A stretch of DNA of 64,000 nucleotides, taken from NCBI GenBank assembly GCA_035295745.1, contig DATGIL010000101.1:1-64000 (forward strand). Direction: 5' to 3'. A program made the position numbers and the translations under genes. Below the pieces are notes generated by a model. It was not told the origin of the DNA and searched no databases. It worked only from the letters and a program-made list of their open reading frames with translations. The DNA comes from JAIQFL01 sp035295745. GTDB taxonomy: Bacteria > Acidobacteriota > Terriglobia > Bryobacterales > Bryobacteraceae. This document shows, piece by piece, positions 33,204-42,800 of the stretch (position 1 is the first letter of the stretch; every line of letters starts with the position of its first letter).

Positions 33204-33289
33204 GACCAGTCTGGCACAGCACGTGGAGGGCCGCTCTGCTATCGTTTTTCAGCATTGGGTTACAAGCCATCGGCGCGTAATCTTGAGAC

Positions 33290-34063
33290 ATGTTGTGGAA
33301 GTGTGTCCTTTTGGCAACTTCGATCGGCGGCTTGTTGTGGTCGCAGAACGGGCAGCAGGGCGCGCGGCCGGGGTGGCCATGTGTTCCCGGGCGCGCCGTG
33401 GACCCCGCATACATCCAGGTCAGCGAAAGCACCGGCGGGCAGTTATTCCTGTTTCAAAGGAATGAAGCCGCGCAGAGCATGGTGGTAATGAATGCTTCGC
33501 ACACCCACCCTTCGACCGTACTCCGTGCCCTGGGCAATCTGTCGGGTGATCGCGACTTCGAGTTTGCAGTCGATTCGACGATGAAAAGCATGCTGATCCT
33601 CGCGTCCCTGCAATGCCGTAGCGCCATACGGCTCACCCGCCCCAGTGGCGCGGAACTCACTAAGGCCAACAGCCAGGAATACGTGGACCTGCAGGCTGGT
33701 CGCATTCAACGCATCGATCTACCGGAACCGGGAGTGTGGAAGTTGGGGATATCGGGCACGGGATTGTTTGTGATCTCCGTGCTTGCCAAAGCAGATGTCT
33801 CGCTAAATAGCTTGAGGCTCACCAACGGACGATTGAATGCCTACCTCCGTGGAGAGGCGTCGAATGTAAAATTCCAGATCGTCGACGCCGCCGGGGTTCC
33901 TGTGGCCGATCTCGACGCGGCGGGGTCGGAACACGACTGGCAAGCCGCTGTCGATTCGCCGGCCGAACGCTTTCGCATTCGCGTGACCGGCACCGATGCC
34001 ATGGGCTGGCCATTCCAGCGTACTGACCCCGTCTTGTTCCGCCGCTCTACTGATGTGAAGTAG
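33290..34063 (+). CDS. Secreted Ig-like/hemicentin-type protein
   Basis: A 257-residue exported protein with a signal peptide ending near L-W-S-Q. The body reads as beta-sandwich, with the D-F-E-F-A-V-D-S-T-M-K-S-M-L-I-L-A-S-L stretch and a C-terminal region (F-Q-I-V-D-A-A-G-V-P-V-A-D-L-D) recalling the VWA7/hemicentin Ig-like modules. No enzyme motif is visible. It is the first gene of a plus-strand series of extracytoplasmic proteins reaching to 48.5 kb. The next gene starts 9 bp downstream. Confidence 0.72.
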   Translation: MLWKCVLLATSIGGLLWSQNGQQGARPGWPCVPGRAVDPAYIQVSESTGGQLFLFQRNEAAQSMVVMNASHTHPSTVLRALGNLSGDRDFEFAVDSTMKSMLILASLQCRSAIRLTRPSGAELTKANSQEYVDLQAGRIQRIDLPEPGVWKLGISGTGLFVISVLAKADVSLNSLRLTNGRLNAYLRGEASNVKFQIVDAAGVPVADLDAAGSEHDWQAAVDSPAERFRIRVTGTDAMGWPFQRTDPVLFRRSTDVK

Positions 34064-34072
34064 GATGGCATC

Positions 34073-35059
34073 GTGGTACTCATTCGCGGGGATGGGGTCG
34101 CGGCACGCTGTTGCGGGCATCTCTTGTCCCAATCCGGCGTCCCGGTGTATTTCGAACGCGTCGATCGTCCGCGCATTCCGGTCATTCTCCTGAGTGAGAC
34201 AGCACAGTCGCTAATCCGCGACGTCTTTGGACGTGGCGATCTCTTCCTCGACTTGCCTCGGATTGGGCGGCGCGCGGTGGCATGGGGTACGGCGGCGAAT
34301 CCAATGGAACTGTCCCACTCGGCGGTGGTGCTCTCGGAGGAGGCGCTGCTGGAGCGGCTAGGATCGCCGATACCCGTGCAAGGCGTTGCGGAGATCGACT
34401 GGACGATCTGCACCTCGCGGCCCCTCCCATCGCCCGTCACCGAGCACCGCTTCGGGTCGCGAAAGGCATCTACGCGAATCGTCGAATTGGCAGCCGGAAC
34501 CGATCCATCCTCGTGCTGGATAGAGTCGCTCGAAAACGGCTGGCTCTTTCTCATCGCTAACGGCCCCGGGTCGGGATGGTTGGTGTCGGTGGGTTCTGGC
34601 TCGGAGGAGATGCTCGGAGAAAGCCGGCTGATCCAAGAGCAGATTTCCGCCACTCAGCCCGCCTCCGGGCAGTTTGTTTCGTCACCCAGAATCGTCGATC
34701 CGCTGGCCGATCTTGGATGGATTGCCTGCGGAACCGCTGCCATGGCATTCGACCCCATCTGCGGCGATGGCACGGCTCACGCGGTTCGCGAGGCGATCCT
34801 CGCCGCTGCCGTGATCCGTGCGGCCGCGCGCGGCGAAGATCAAGTGTCGCTTCTCGAGCATTACCAGACGAGGCTGCTTGCGGGCTTCCAGCGGCATCTC
34901 GTCGAGTGTCTCCCCTACTACACGTCTGGCGGGCAGGGCGAGTGGTGGGAGTCAGAGGCGAATTCGGTCAGGCAGGGAGTCGCGTGGTGCGTACAGCGTC
35001 TCGGCCCGCGCCCTTCGTTCCGCTATCGACTCGACGGCTTCGAGCTTTGCGCCGTCTAG
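34073..35059 (+). CDS. Flavoprotein of the halogenase/LodB-like group
   Basis: A 328-residue protein starting at GTG 34073. The N-terminus has a Rossmann G-x-G-x-x-A pattern (R-G-D-G-V-A-A-R-C-C-G-H-L-L) ending in Y-F-E-R. The second FAD site is visible near the C-terminus: A-C-G-T-A-A-M-A-F-D-P-I-C-G-D-G-T-A-H-A. This layout resembles tryptophan-halogenase/LodB-type flavin monooxygenases that modify protein side chains or aromatics. The halogenase W-x-W-x-I-P motif was not found. No LodA-like substrate is adjacent. Its place between secreted-protein genes suggests it may modify one of them; this is inference. Confidence 0.7.
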   Translation: MVLIRGDGVAARCCGHLLSQSGVPVYFERVDRPRIPVILLSETAQSLIRDVFGRGDLFLDLPRIGRRAVAWGTAANPMELSHSAVVLSEEALLERLGSPIPVQGVAEIDWTICTSRPLPSPVTEHRFGSRKASTRIVELAAGTDPSSCWIESLENGWLFLIANGPGSGWLVSVGSGSEEMLGESRLIQEQISATQPASGQFVSSPRIVDPLADLGWIACGTAAMAFDPICGDGTAHAVREAILAAAVIRAAARGEDQVSLLEHYQTRLLAGFQRHLVECLPYYTSGGQGEWWESEANSVRQGVAWCVQRLGPRPSFRYRLDGFELCAV

Positions 35060-35246
35060 CATTCGTGTCGCTTCGCCTACACACGTGGGCGCTGCGACAC
35101 GGCCGCACCGCCACGAAACTCCGCGACGCCAGCATTCTGTTCGCGCGTGATCGTGGTATTCGAAGTGCCATCACTCCCGAGTGGAGGACGGCATTTCGGC
35201 TACGGTTGAGTGACTGGCCCTGGCCCGATATGCTGTTGACAGCAAC
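35060..35246. other. Intergenic region without a recognised gene
   Basis: A short gap between the flavoprotein and propeller genes. It holds open frames in all registers but none with recognisable protein features. A TTGACA at 35233-35238 is too close to the next ATG to act as its -35. Confidence 0.4.
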
Positions 35247-37163
35247 ATGCTACGAGTGCCGTGGCGGTCCCGCCGGTGGCGCGGGATTCTAGCCATCGTT
35301 TTGAGCACGCCCGTGCTCGCCATCGGGGTGATTTTCTGGCGGGCCTCTCACGCGAAAGATGAAGCGGCAGCGGAGGTTGTAGCCCGATCGCAACTGCCCT
35401 TCCGCATTCTGCCAATCGCCCGGGCGGTGCCGTCGTCCGTGGAGCCGATCGCGGCTAGCCCCGGCTTCCGCGACATCGCCGCATATAAAGATGTGATCGC
35501 GGTCAGTGCGCACGCGGGTCTCTTCCTTTACAGCCGGACCGGCACCCTGGTGCGATCGTACCGCGCGGGTATGGAATTGCCGCCGGCCGAGCTCGGAACG
35601 ATGTCCGTGGGAATCGTCGCTGGCTCCTCCGAACCGGAACTCCTGATCGCCACGCGCGGGGAAGGAGTGCTGGCCTTCAACGGTTCGCAATTGCGTCAGA
35701 TTCTGCCGCAAGATGCAGCGGCGCGGGTTGTGACGTCGGTCCTGGTGTTGAGTTCCGGGCGCGTTCTGCTGGGCACGGAACGGCAGGGAGTTCTGGTCTT
35801 CGATGGCCGCCGGCTCACACAGTTCCACCAGGGTTTGAAATCCGCGCACATCACTGCACTGGCGGGCAGCGATGGCGACCTGTGGATCGGCACGCTGGCG
35901 AACGGCGTCTACCACTACCGCGGCGAACTCGAAGACCTGGCCGCGATGCTGCCCGACCCACAGGTGCTCTCGCTGGAGGTTTCGAGTGGGGTGGCGTTCG
36001 TAGGCACGCCTCTCGGCGTAGTGGAGTTTCGCAATGGACGTCGCGAGCGCACTTTGGCCGATGGATTCTTCGCGCGCACTATGGCGATGCGCGATGGCAC
36101 CCTGCACGTCGGAACAGAAGACGAAGGCATCGTCGCAATCCCTTTGCAATCGCGCCCGGCGCTGCACATGCCGTCCGAGAGCGCCGGGCCGCCTTTCCCC
36201 GTGGTGCGCATTTCCAATCTCGAAGGCGAACTCTACGCGGTGAGCGATCGCGCGGTCTACCGCTACGACGCTCCACAGCGCGCCTGGCGTTCCGCCCTGG
36301 CGCCCGCCGCGCTCATGGCCGACCGCAATGTGGCATCTCTGGCAATGATTGGTGGGAGGGTGTGGGTCGGCTATTTTGATCGCGGGCTCGACATTCTCGA
36401 CGCCCGGCTCGAGAACGCCCGCCATTACGAAGACGACGCGGTCTTCTGCGTCAACCGGATTGTGGCGGACGATGCGGGGAAACGCACTGCCGTCGCGACT
36501 GCCAATGGGCTGGTGATGTTCGACGCCACTGGCGAACCGCGGCAGATCATGGGCCGCAAGGACGGGCTGCTCTCCGATCACATCACGGACGTGGCCTTCC
36601 GCGAGGGCGGAATGGTGGTGGCCACACCTGCGGGACTCTCGTTCGTGGACCGGTCCGGCGTTCGCAGTCTGTATGTGTTTCACGGCATGGTGAACAATCA
36701 CGTATACACCGTGGCTGCGCGCGGCAACCAGGTAGTAGCCGGCACTTTGGGAGGGGTATCGATCCTCAACGACGACATCGTGCGCGTGAACTACACGACC
36801 GCCAATTCTCATTTGAAGCACAACTGGATCACCGCCGTGGTCCGCGTCGGCGACGACTGGTTCGCCGGGACATACGGCGCGGGCGTGCTGCGTCTCGATC
36901 CCAACGGCGAATGGCATACGTTCTCCGATCTGAAAGAAGGCTTCGTAGTGAACCCGAATGCGATGGTGGTAAGCGGCGAGACGGTGTATGCCGGCAGTCT
37001 GGATCGCGGGCTGTTTGTGTACGATCGCGCGTCAGGGCGTTGGCGGACTACACTGACGGGGCTGCCGTCGAAGAATGTCACGGCGCTGGCGTTGGGCGGC
37101 GGCTATGTGTACGCGGGCACGGACAACGGGCTGGTGCGCATCGCGGAAGGAGTATTGCGATGA
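35247..37163 (+). CDS. Membrane-anchored beta-propeller protein (two-component regulator propeller type)
   Basis: A 638-residue protein with an N-terminal membrane anchor (G-I-L-A-I-V-L-S-T-P-V-L-A-I-G-V-I-F-W), then 12-14 blades like the Reg_prop repeats of hybrid two-component systems. Typical pieces are D-L-W-I-G-T-L-A-N-G-V, R-V-W-V-G-Y-F-D-R-G-L, D-G-L-L-S-D-H-I-T-D-V-A-F and V-Y-A-G-S-L-D-R-G-L. There is no kinase or other output domain, so it is a free-standing extracytoplasmic propeller. The VIT/VWA gene follows, separated by a REP-like element. Confidence 0.88.
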   Translation: MLRVPWRSRRWRGILAIVLSTPVLAIGVIFWRASHAKDEAAAEVVARSQLPFRILPIARAVPSSVEPIAASPGFRDIAAYKDVIAVSAHAGLFLYSRTGTLVRSYRAGMELPPAELGTMSVGIVAGSSEPELLIATRGEGVLAFNGSQLRQILPQDAAARVVTSVLVLSSGRVLLGTERQGVLVFDGRRLTQFHQGLKSAHITALAGSDGDLWIGTLANGVYHYRGELEDLAAMLPDPQVLSLEVSSGVAFVGTPLGVVEFRNGRRERTLADGFFARTMAMRDGTLHVGTEDEGIVAIPLQSRPALHMPSESAGPPFPVVRISNLEGELYAVSDRAVYRYDAPQRAWRSALAPAALMADRNVASLAMIGGRVWVGYFDRGLDILDARLENARHYEDDAVFCVNRIVADDAGKRTAVATANGLVMFDATGEPRQIMGRKDGLLSDHITDVAFREGGMVVATPAGLSFVDRSGVRSLYVFHGMVNNHVYTVAARGNQVVAGTLGGVSILNDDIVRVNYTTANSHLKHNWITAVVRVGDDWFAGTYGAGVLRLDPNGEWHTFSDLKEGFVVNPNAMVVSGETVYAGSLDRGLFVYDRASGRWRTTLTGLPSKNVTALALGGGYVYAGTDNGLVRIAEGVLR

Positions 37164-37172
37164 GTAGTCGAT

Positions 37173-37318
37173 GTGGCGCAGACACTCGTGTCTGCCGTCT
37201 CGACACTCATGTCGAGACTTGTTGCTCGGCAAGAGAATCATCCGCACCGTGGAGTCTGTGGATGCCCGAAAAGCGTCGACATGAGTATCGACGCGGCAAA
37301 CAGAAGTGTTTGCGCCAC
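37173..37318. repeat. REP-like bipartite inverted repeat (BIME-like), copy 1
   Basis: The element starts GTGGCGCAGACAC and ends GTGTTTGCGCCAC, so the ends are inverted copies. Each arm contains two hairpins: GCAGACAC/GTGTCTGC and GTCTCGACA/TGTCGAGAC on the left, their counterparts on the right. It lies between the propeller stop and the VIT/VWA coding region and provides the likely start codon of the latter. Confidence 0.85.
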
Positions 37319-39613
37319 GTCTTTCTCCTGGTCATTCTTTCCGCGTCTGCCCTCGCTGACACTGGCGTGCTCATCCCTGGCAACCGCCAGCAGCCTGACC
37401 CGGCCGTCTTCTCGCTCAATGAGATGGAACTCGACATCCGCATCGACAATGGCGTCGCCACCGTCGCCGTACGCCAGATCTTTGGCAATCACAGCGGCAG
37501 CGTGCAGGAGGGAGTTTACCAGTTCGCCCTTCCCGACAAGGCGGCCGTCTCCAACTTCGCCGTTTGGGACGGAATCACGCGCATCCCCGGAGTAATTCTG
37601 GAACGCCGCCGAGCCGGCGAAATCTATGCGCAGGCCAAAGCACAAGCCATCGATCCTGGCCTGTTGCAGATGGGGGAACGCGACGCAGACGAAGCCTCGC
37701 GATCGCAGCAGTTCACCGCCAAGATCGTTCCCATTCCGCGATTCGGCACCAAGCGGGTCGAGATGGAATACCAGCATCCGGTTGCGGTCGAGCGATACCA
37801 GTCCGAAATAGTCGTGCCGCTCAAGCCGGACGTTTTCGGACTGCAAACCGCACGGCACTTCACTTTGCACCTGGAATTGCGCTCCGCGCACGCCATCAAG
37901 GATTTCTCGGCGATCTCGAAGTTATACCCTCTGCAGGTTCGCGAACGCACCGCGAACAGCGTCAAGGCCGACTTCTCCGCAGACAACCTGGAGTTCAAAG
38001 AGGACTTCACCATTCGCTACGAACTCGACGCCGCGGAGGCGGACACATTGCGCGTGATCACGGAACGCGATGCGGCGTCGGAGCCCGGATTCTTCCAGGC
38101 GCAAACGTTGCTAGGCATTCCTAAGAGCGGCGGTAATGCGAGCGGGGCGCCTGCACGCGCGCTCATCGTCCTGTTCGATACGTCGCTCTCCATGCAATGG
38201 GACAAGCTGGAGCGCAGTTTTGCGGCATGCGAAGCGGCGCTGCGCCGCTTGCGTCCCGTCGATACTTTCAACTTGATGCTCTTCAACTCGGAACTGAATC
38301 TGTTCGCGCCACAACCACGCCCGGCGACTCCCGAGAATATCGAGCAAGCACTGACCTTCATTCGCAACAGCCGAATCCGGGGAGGCACGAATCTGGAGCG
38401 CGCCCTCACTGCGGCGCTCCAGCAGACCACCACCCACGAGCCATACATCCTTCTGGTCGGCGACGGAGGGCCGACAGAAGGCACCATCCACAACGGAAAA
38501 CTCGCGGCGTGGTACGCGGCGGAATGGCGCAAGCGCCCCGTGGCACAGCGGCCGCACACGCTCGTCTTCGGCGTTGGCGACGATGCCAATCAGCCGCTGT
38601 TGCGGATGCTCGCGAGCAACAACGGACACTTCGATTGGGTGCTTTCAACCGAGCCAATCGAATTTAAGCTGAATGCGTTCCTGAACAAGATCGGTGAGGA
38701 GCCGGTCAAAAATCTCACCCTGACCGTGGCTCCGCAATCGGGCATCGACCTTGTCTATCCGCTCGAGGATTCGCGTTTCGCGGGCTCCATGGCCACGTGG
38801 GCCGGACGCTATCAGCAGCCCACCGCGCAGGCCACCTTTACGGTGCAGGGCATTCGCAATGGACAGGCGCTCCGCATTTCCGCGACTGCACCGCTTCCCG
38901 CCGCGGGCTCCGCGCATCCCGACCTGCCGCGCACGTGGGCCAAGGCGCGCGTCGATGCCCTGCTCGACAAGATTGCGCGGGAAGGTGAGGATCGTGCCAG
39001 CATCGATGAGATCATCAAGCTGTCGAAGAAGTACAAGTTCGTAACGCCCTACACCAGTTTTCTGGCGGTGCCCCGTTCGTTGTTGCGGCCGCGCGTGATC
39101 CGGCCCGGAGACCCGGTCTTGCGTCTGAAAACCGACCCCTCCATCATCTCCGTGATCGCGCTGTTTCCGTTCGGGCTGACGAAGCCGTTGCGTTATCTGA
39201 AGCAGGAGGACACGTGGCAGACACGCTTCCTGGCGCCGGTGGACATGGCGGATGGCGAATATCAAGTGCGCGTGATCCTGCGCGATCGCGATGGCCATGT
39301 TTATCGGGAGGCCAAGAGCTTTGTGATCGCGAGCAAGACGCCGGTGCTGCGGGCGCGTTTGGAGAGACCGCGTGTCCATGCCGGCGAGACACTGCGCATC
39401 TCGGCGCAGGTGACGGGAAACGCGCGGACGATCACGGCGCGATTGTACGGAGCGGCTCCGGTGCCGCTCCGTTGGAGTAGCGCGGCGAAAGCGAATACTG
39501 GCGAACTGGTGGTGCCGTCCTTTCTGCCTCCCGGCAAGTACGCGGTGCACGTGACGGCCGAGGACATCGCACACAATATCGGCACCGAGGAGGTGTCCCT
39601 TGAAATCTGGTAA
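37262..39613 (+). CDS. Secreted VIT/VWA-domain protein
   Basis: About 783 residues. The mature protein begins after a hydrophobic signal (V-F-L-L-V-I-L-S-A-S-A-L-A-D). A VIT domain covers about residues 50-180 (V-R-Q-I-F-G-N-H-S-G-S-V-Q-E-G-V-Y-Q-F-A-L-P). The VWA domain has an intact MIDAS: D-T-S-L-S-M-Q and G-G-T-N-L. The C-terminal third is beta-rich. Candidate starts ATG 37262 and TTG 37310 are both inside the REP-like element, so the first 17-33 residues derive from repeat sequence. The layout recalls inter-alpha-trypsin and sortase-target proteins, but no LPxTG tail is present. Surface adhesion or assembly is likely. Confidence 0.88.
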   Translation: MPEKRRHEYRRGKQKCLRHVFLLVILSASALADTGVLIPGNRQQPDPAVFSLNEMELDIRIDNGVATVAVRQIFGNHSGSVQEGVYQFALPDKAAVSNFAVWDGITRIPGVILERRRAGEIYAQAKAQAIDPGLLQMGERDADEASRSQQFTAKIVPIPRFGTKRVEMEYQHPVAVERYQSEIVVPLKPDVFGLQTARHFTLHLELRSAHAIKDFSAISKLYPLQVRERTANSVKADFSADNLEFKEDFTIRYELDAAEADTLRVITERDAASEPGFFQAQTLLGIPKSGGNASGAPARALIVLFDTSLSMQWDKLERSFAACEAALRRLRPVDTFNLMLFNSELNLFAPQPRPATPENIEQALTFIRNSRIRGGTNLERALTAALQQTTTHEPYILLVGDGGPTEGTIHNGKLAAWYAAEWRKRPVAQRPHTLVFGVGDDANQPLLRMLASNNGHFDWVLSTEPIEFKLNAFLNKIGEEPVKNLTLTVAPQSGIDLVYPLEDSRFAGSMATWAGRYQQPTAQATFTVQGIRNGQALRISATAPLPAAGSAHPDLPRTWAKARVDALLDKIAREGEDRASIDEIIKLSKKYKFVTPYTSFLAVPRSLLRPRVIRPGDPVLRLKTDPSIISVIALFPFGLTKPLRYLKQEDTWQTRFLAPVDMADGEYQVRVILRDRDGHVYREAKSFVIASKTPVLRARLERPRVHAGETLRISAQVTGNARTITARLYGAAPVPLRWSSAAKANTGELVVPSFLPPGKYAVHVTAEDIAHNIGTEEVSLEIW

Positions 39614-39624
39614 GTGGCGCGTCC

Positions 39625-39838
39625 GTGGCGCAAACACTCCTGTTTGCCGCGTCGAGACTCATCTCGACGCTTTTCGGATGTCCACCGAGTCTGCGGTACG
39701 CAGGGCGTTCGGGGCTGCGTCGAGCTTCTTCGCGACGCATTTTTCAGCGCGCGAGACTCATCTGCAGTGCAGCATTACCACGCTCCCGAAAAGCGTCGAG
39801 ATGAGTCTCGACGCGGCAGACAGGAGTGTCTGCGCCAC
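39625..39838. repeat. REP-like bipartite inverted repeat, copy 2
   Basis: This 214-bp copy starts GTGGCGCAAACACTCCTG and ends GTGTCTGCGCCAC. The left arm folds as GCAAACA/TGTTTGC and GCGTCGAGA/TCTCGACGC; the right arm mirrors it. The middle (about 39680-39785) is unrelated spacer. The last 38 bp form the start of the giant TPR gene. Confidence 0.87.
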
Positions 39839-42800
39839 ATCCTACAAGTCAATTCTCCTGCTTCTTGCTTGCGCCCTTTTGATCCGCGCCGATCTTTCTC
39901 CCACGGTGCAGCATCTCTCCTCCTCGCAAGTCATCTCTGCGCTCTTCCGGAGCGTGCCCATGCCGGGAGGCGCCGTCCCAATCCTGCGACCGCCCGCTCA
40001 GACGCGTCCCGCACTCACCAGCCTCATCACTGCCTCTCCGCGCGACGCGGAACTGTATCGCCTCCGCGCACAACAAGCCGAAACCGCGCTCGACTTCCCC
40101 GCGGCCGAGGCCGATTGGAAGCTTGCCGCGCAGCACGCGCCGGACCGTTACGATTCGCAAATCGAGCTCGCCGACTTCTATCACCGACGCGACCGTCCGC
40201 GCGATGAACTCGCCGCGTTGACCACCGCCGCCGAGACGAAAGACGATCCGCTCCAACCTGCCACCGCGCAGCGCGGCTGGCAGGCATTCGAGCGCATGGC
40301 CGCCCTCTTGGGCAGCGAAGCCCTGCCGCAGCCTATCGCCGAGCCCGTCTTTCGCGCCTGGGTCGCGCGCTATCCCAAGGAGCCTCTCGCCTGGCAGAAG
40401 CTCATCGAATTCCTCGCCACCTCGCGACAGTATGCCGCGGCCGAGGCGGAGATCGCCGCTTACGGCCGCACTTTCCACGACACCACCGAACCCGTCCGCA
40501 TGCGCGCGGAGCTCGCCCTGCATCGTGGCGACGCCAATGTCGCCATCGCCACCTACGACGCCGCATTCCAGCCGCTTTGGCCCGACGAGATGCGCGCCAG
40601 CTTTTTCAAACTACTGCAGGAGCAAGGGCGTCTGCGCGACTTCACCGCGAAGGCCCGAACCGCGCTCGCCTCCAATCCTGCCGACCTCGACGCCTCTGCA
40701 CGTCTGTTCCACTACTTCCGCTCGCAAGGCAACGTCGCGGCGGCCCGCCGCGTGCTTCTGGAATATCGTATTGCCAAGGAATCGGGCCGCCAGCCTTGGA
40801 CTCCCGACGAGTTGCAGACCGCGGCGCAACTATTCGAGATGCTTCCCGATGTGAACGAAGCGGCGCGTCTCTATTACGCGCTTTACAGTGCGCCGGCCGC
40901 TGGTGGTCCGCATACGGAGCGCGCTTTGTACGGCCTGGCCAAGCTGCTGCTCACGGCCTCCGATCAGCCGATTCAATTCGGCGCGGGAGATCTTTCGTTC
41001 TACAAAGACATCGCCACCGTCGATCCGTCGCCCGGCTTTTTCAACGGAATTCTCTCGCTGCTGCTGAACTGGTCGGGCGCCCGCGAGGAGTACCGTAATC
41101 AAAGCGAAAAGTCGGCCGCCTACTTCCATCGCGCCGCCGCGAATCGACTGGTCACGCTGCTCGATCAGCGATTCCCGCGTTCGGAGTACCGCCCCACGCT
41201 GCATTCCGAACTCGTCTCCGCGTACGCCACTTATGGCGATGACGAAAGTGTCATTCGTGCAGCCCGTGAATATCTGGCGGAATTCCCCAATGGCGGTGCG
41301 CGAGTGGCGGTGGCGATGCAGGCCGCCGGTGCGCTGGCGCGCGGAAACCGCACGGATGAGGAATTTGCGCTCTACGATCAACTCCTCAAGGAACTCGCGG
41401 CGAAGGCCAGCGGTGTCCCGATCGGAACCAATCCGCCTTCCCCGCCTCCACCCTCTCCGAATTTCCAACAAGTGGACAATCCCGACGCGCCCACGCCTCC
41501 TGCTCCCGGCGTCAGGCGGTTGCGCTTCGGCGTATCCGCTGCCGCGCCACACCCCACCGGACCACGCTCCGCGGAGTACTCCCAGGTGCTCGACCGGTAT
41601 CTGTCGCGCCTCGTCGCTGTGGGCACCCCTGTGGACGCGCTACGCGTGTATCGCACGGAAATCGATCGCAATCCCAACGACCAGGGTCTCTACGAACGAA
41701 TGGCGGCTTTTGTGGAGCAGTATGGCGTAGGGCGTGCCGCTGAGGCCGTCTATACTCAGGCCATCGCGAAGTTCCCCAACCGCAACTGGTATCACAAGCT
41801 GGCCCGCTGGTATCTGCGCCATCAGGAGCGGCAGTCCTTCGAGAAGATCACGCGGGACGTGGTCGCAATCTTCTCTGGCAGCGAACTGGAGCGTTACTTC
41901 GCGGAGTTCGTTCCGGCGCATCCTGACGAATCGCTCTATCTGCAACTGAATCTGTACGCGCACCAGCGCTTCCCCGAAGATCTGGTATTCGTCCACAACC
42001 TGTTGAACGCCTACGGCAACCAGCAGACTCTCGACCGCGCGGCCGCCGACCGCCTGCTGCGCCAATACTGGTTCTACGACGACGGACTGCGCTCGTCGCT
42101 CTTCGAGGAACTCTCGTCGAGTGGGCAGCTTGATGCCGAGTTGTCGCAGGTCCGCGCCACCAATCCGGGCGTAACCAATGGACACTATGAGCAGGCACTC
42201 GCAGCCAATCCCGCCGCCGTGCAATTCGTCGCCGAGGCGGAAGCATGGCTCTCGCACTTCGAGAGTGCCGCCCCTGCCGAGCGCGCGCTGGCCAACGCTT
42301 ACCCGGGCCGCAGCGAGTTCACCGGCAAAGCGACGACCCTCTACCGCTCGCTCGCGGCCTTCGATCCGAGAAACACCGACCTCGCGCTCGCCATGGCGGC
42401 CGACGAGCACAAGGCTGCACCGCGCGATACCGCCATTCTCGCTAAGATGGGCGACATTCTCGCCGACCGCGAACTCTTCACCCGCGCCCGCACTTATTGG
42501 GAGCAGATGCCCGCTGCGGAGCCTGGACGTCCGGAAGCCTGGCTCGACACCGCCACGGTCTATTGGGACTACTACCAGTTCAACGATGCGTTGCGCTGGA
42601 TCGCCGGCGCGCGCAAAAAGTTCGGCGACTCCGCGCTCTTCGCTTACCAGGCTGGAGCGATCGATGAAAACAAGCGCGACTTTGCGGGCGCAGTTCGCGA
42701 GTACGTGGCCGGCGCGCTGGATGGCGACAATCCAAGCAGTAGCCGCCTTCTCCGCCTGCTGAGCAGCCCGCAGAGTCACGACCTGGTGGATCGCGCGACG

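Noticed and set aside
34073..35059. LodA/LodB amino-acid oxidase system
   Set aside because: The flavoprotein is LodB-like in layout, but no LodA-like oxidase lies in the window.
35233..35238. TTGACA as -35 box of the propeller gene
   Set aside because: It is 14 bp before the start codon, leaving no room for a -10 box and leader.
35289..36917. 542-codon minus-strand ORF
   Set aside because: Antisense of the propeller gene; low-complexity His/Arg/Val translation without motifs.
37173..39838. REP-like copies as insertion-sequence ends flanking the VIT/VWA gene
   Set aside because: Each copy is itself a complete inverted pair and no transposase or target duplication was found.
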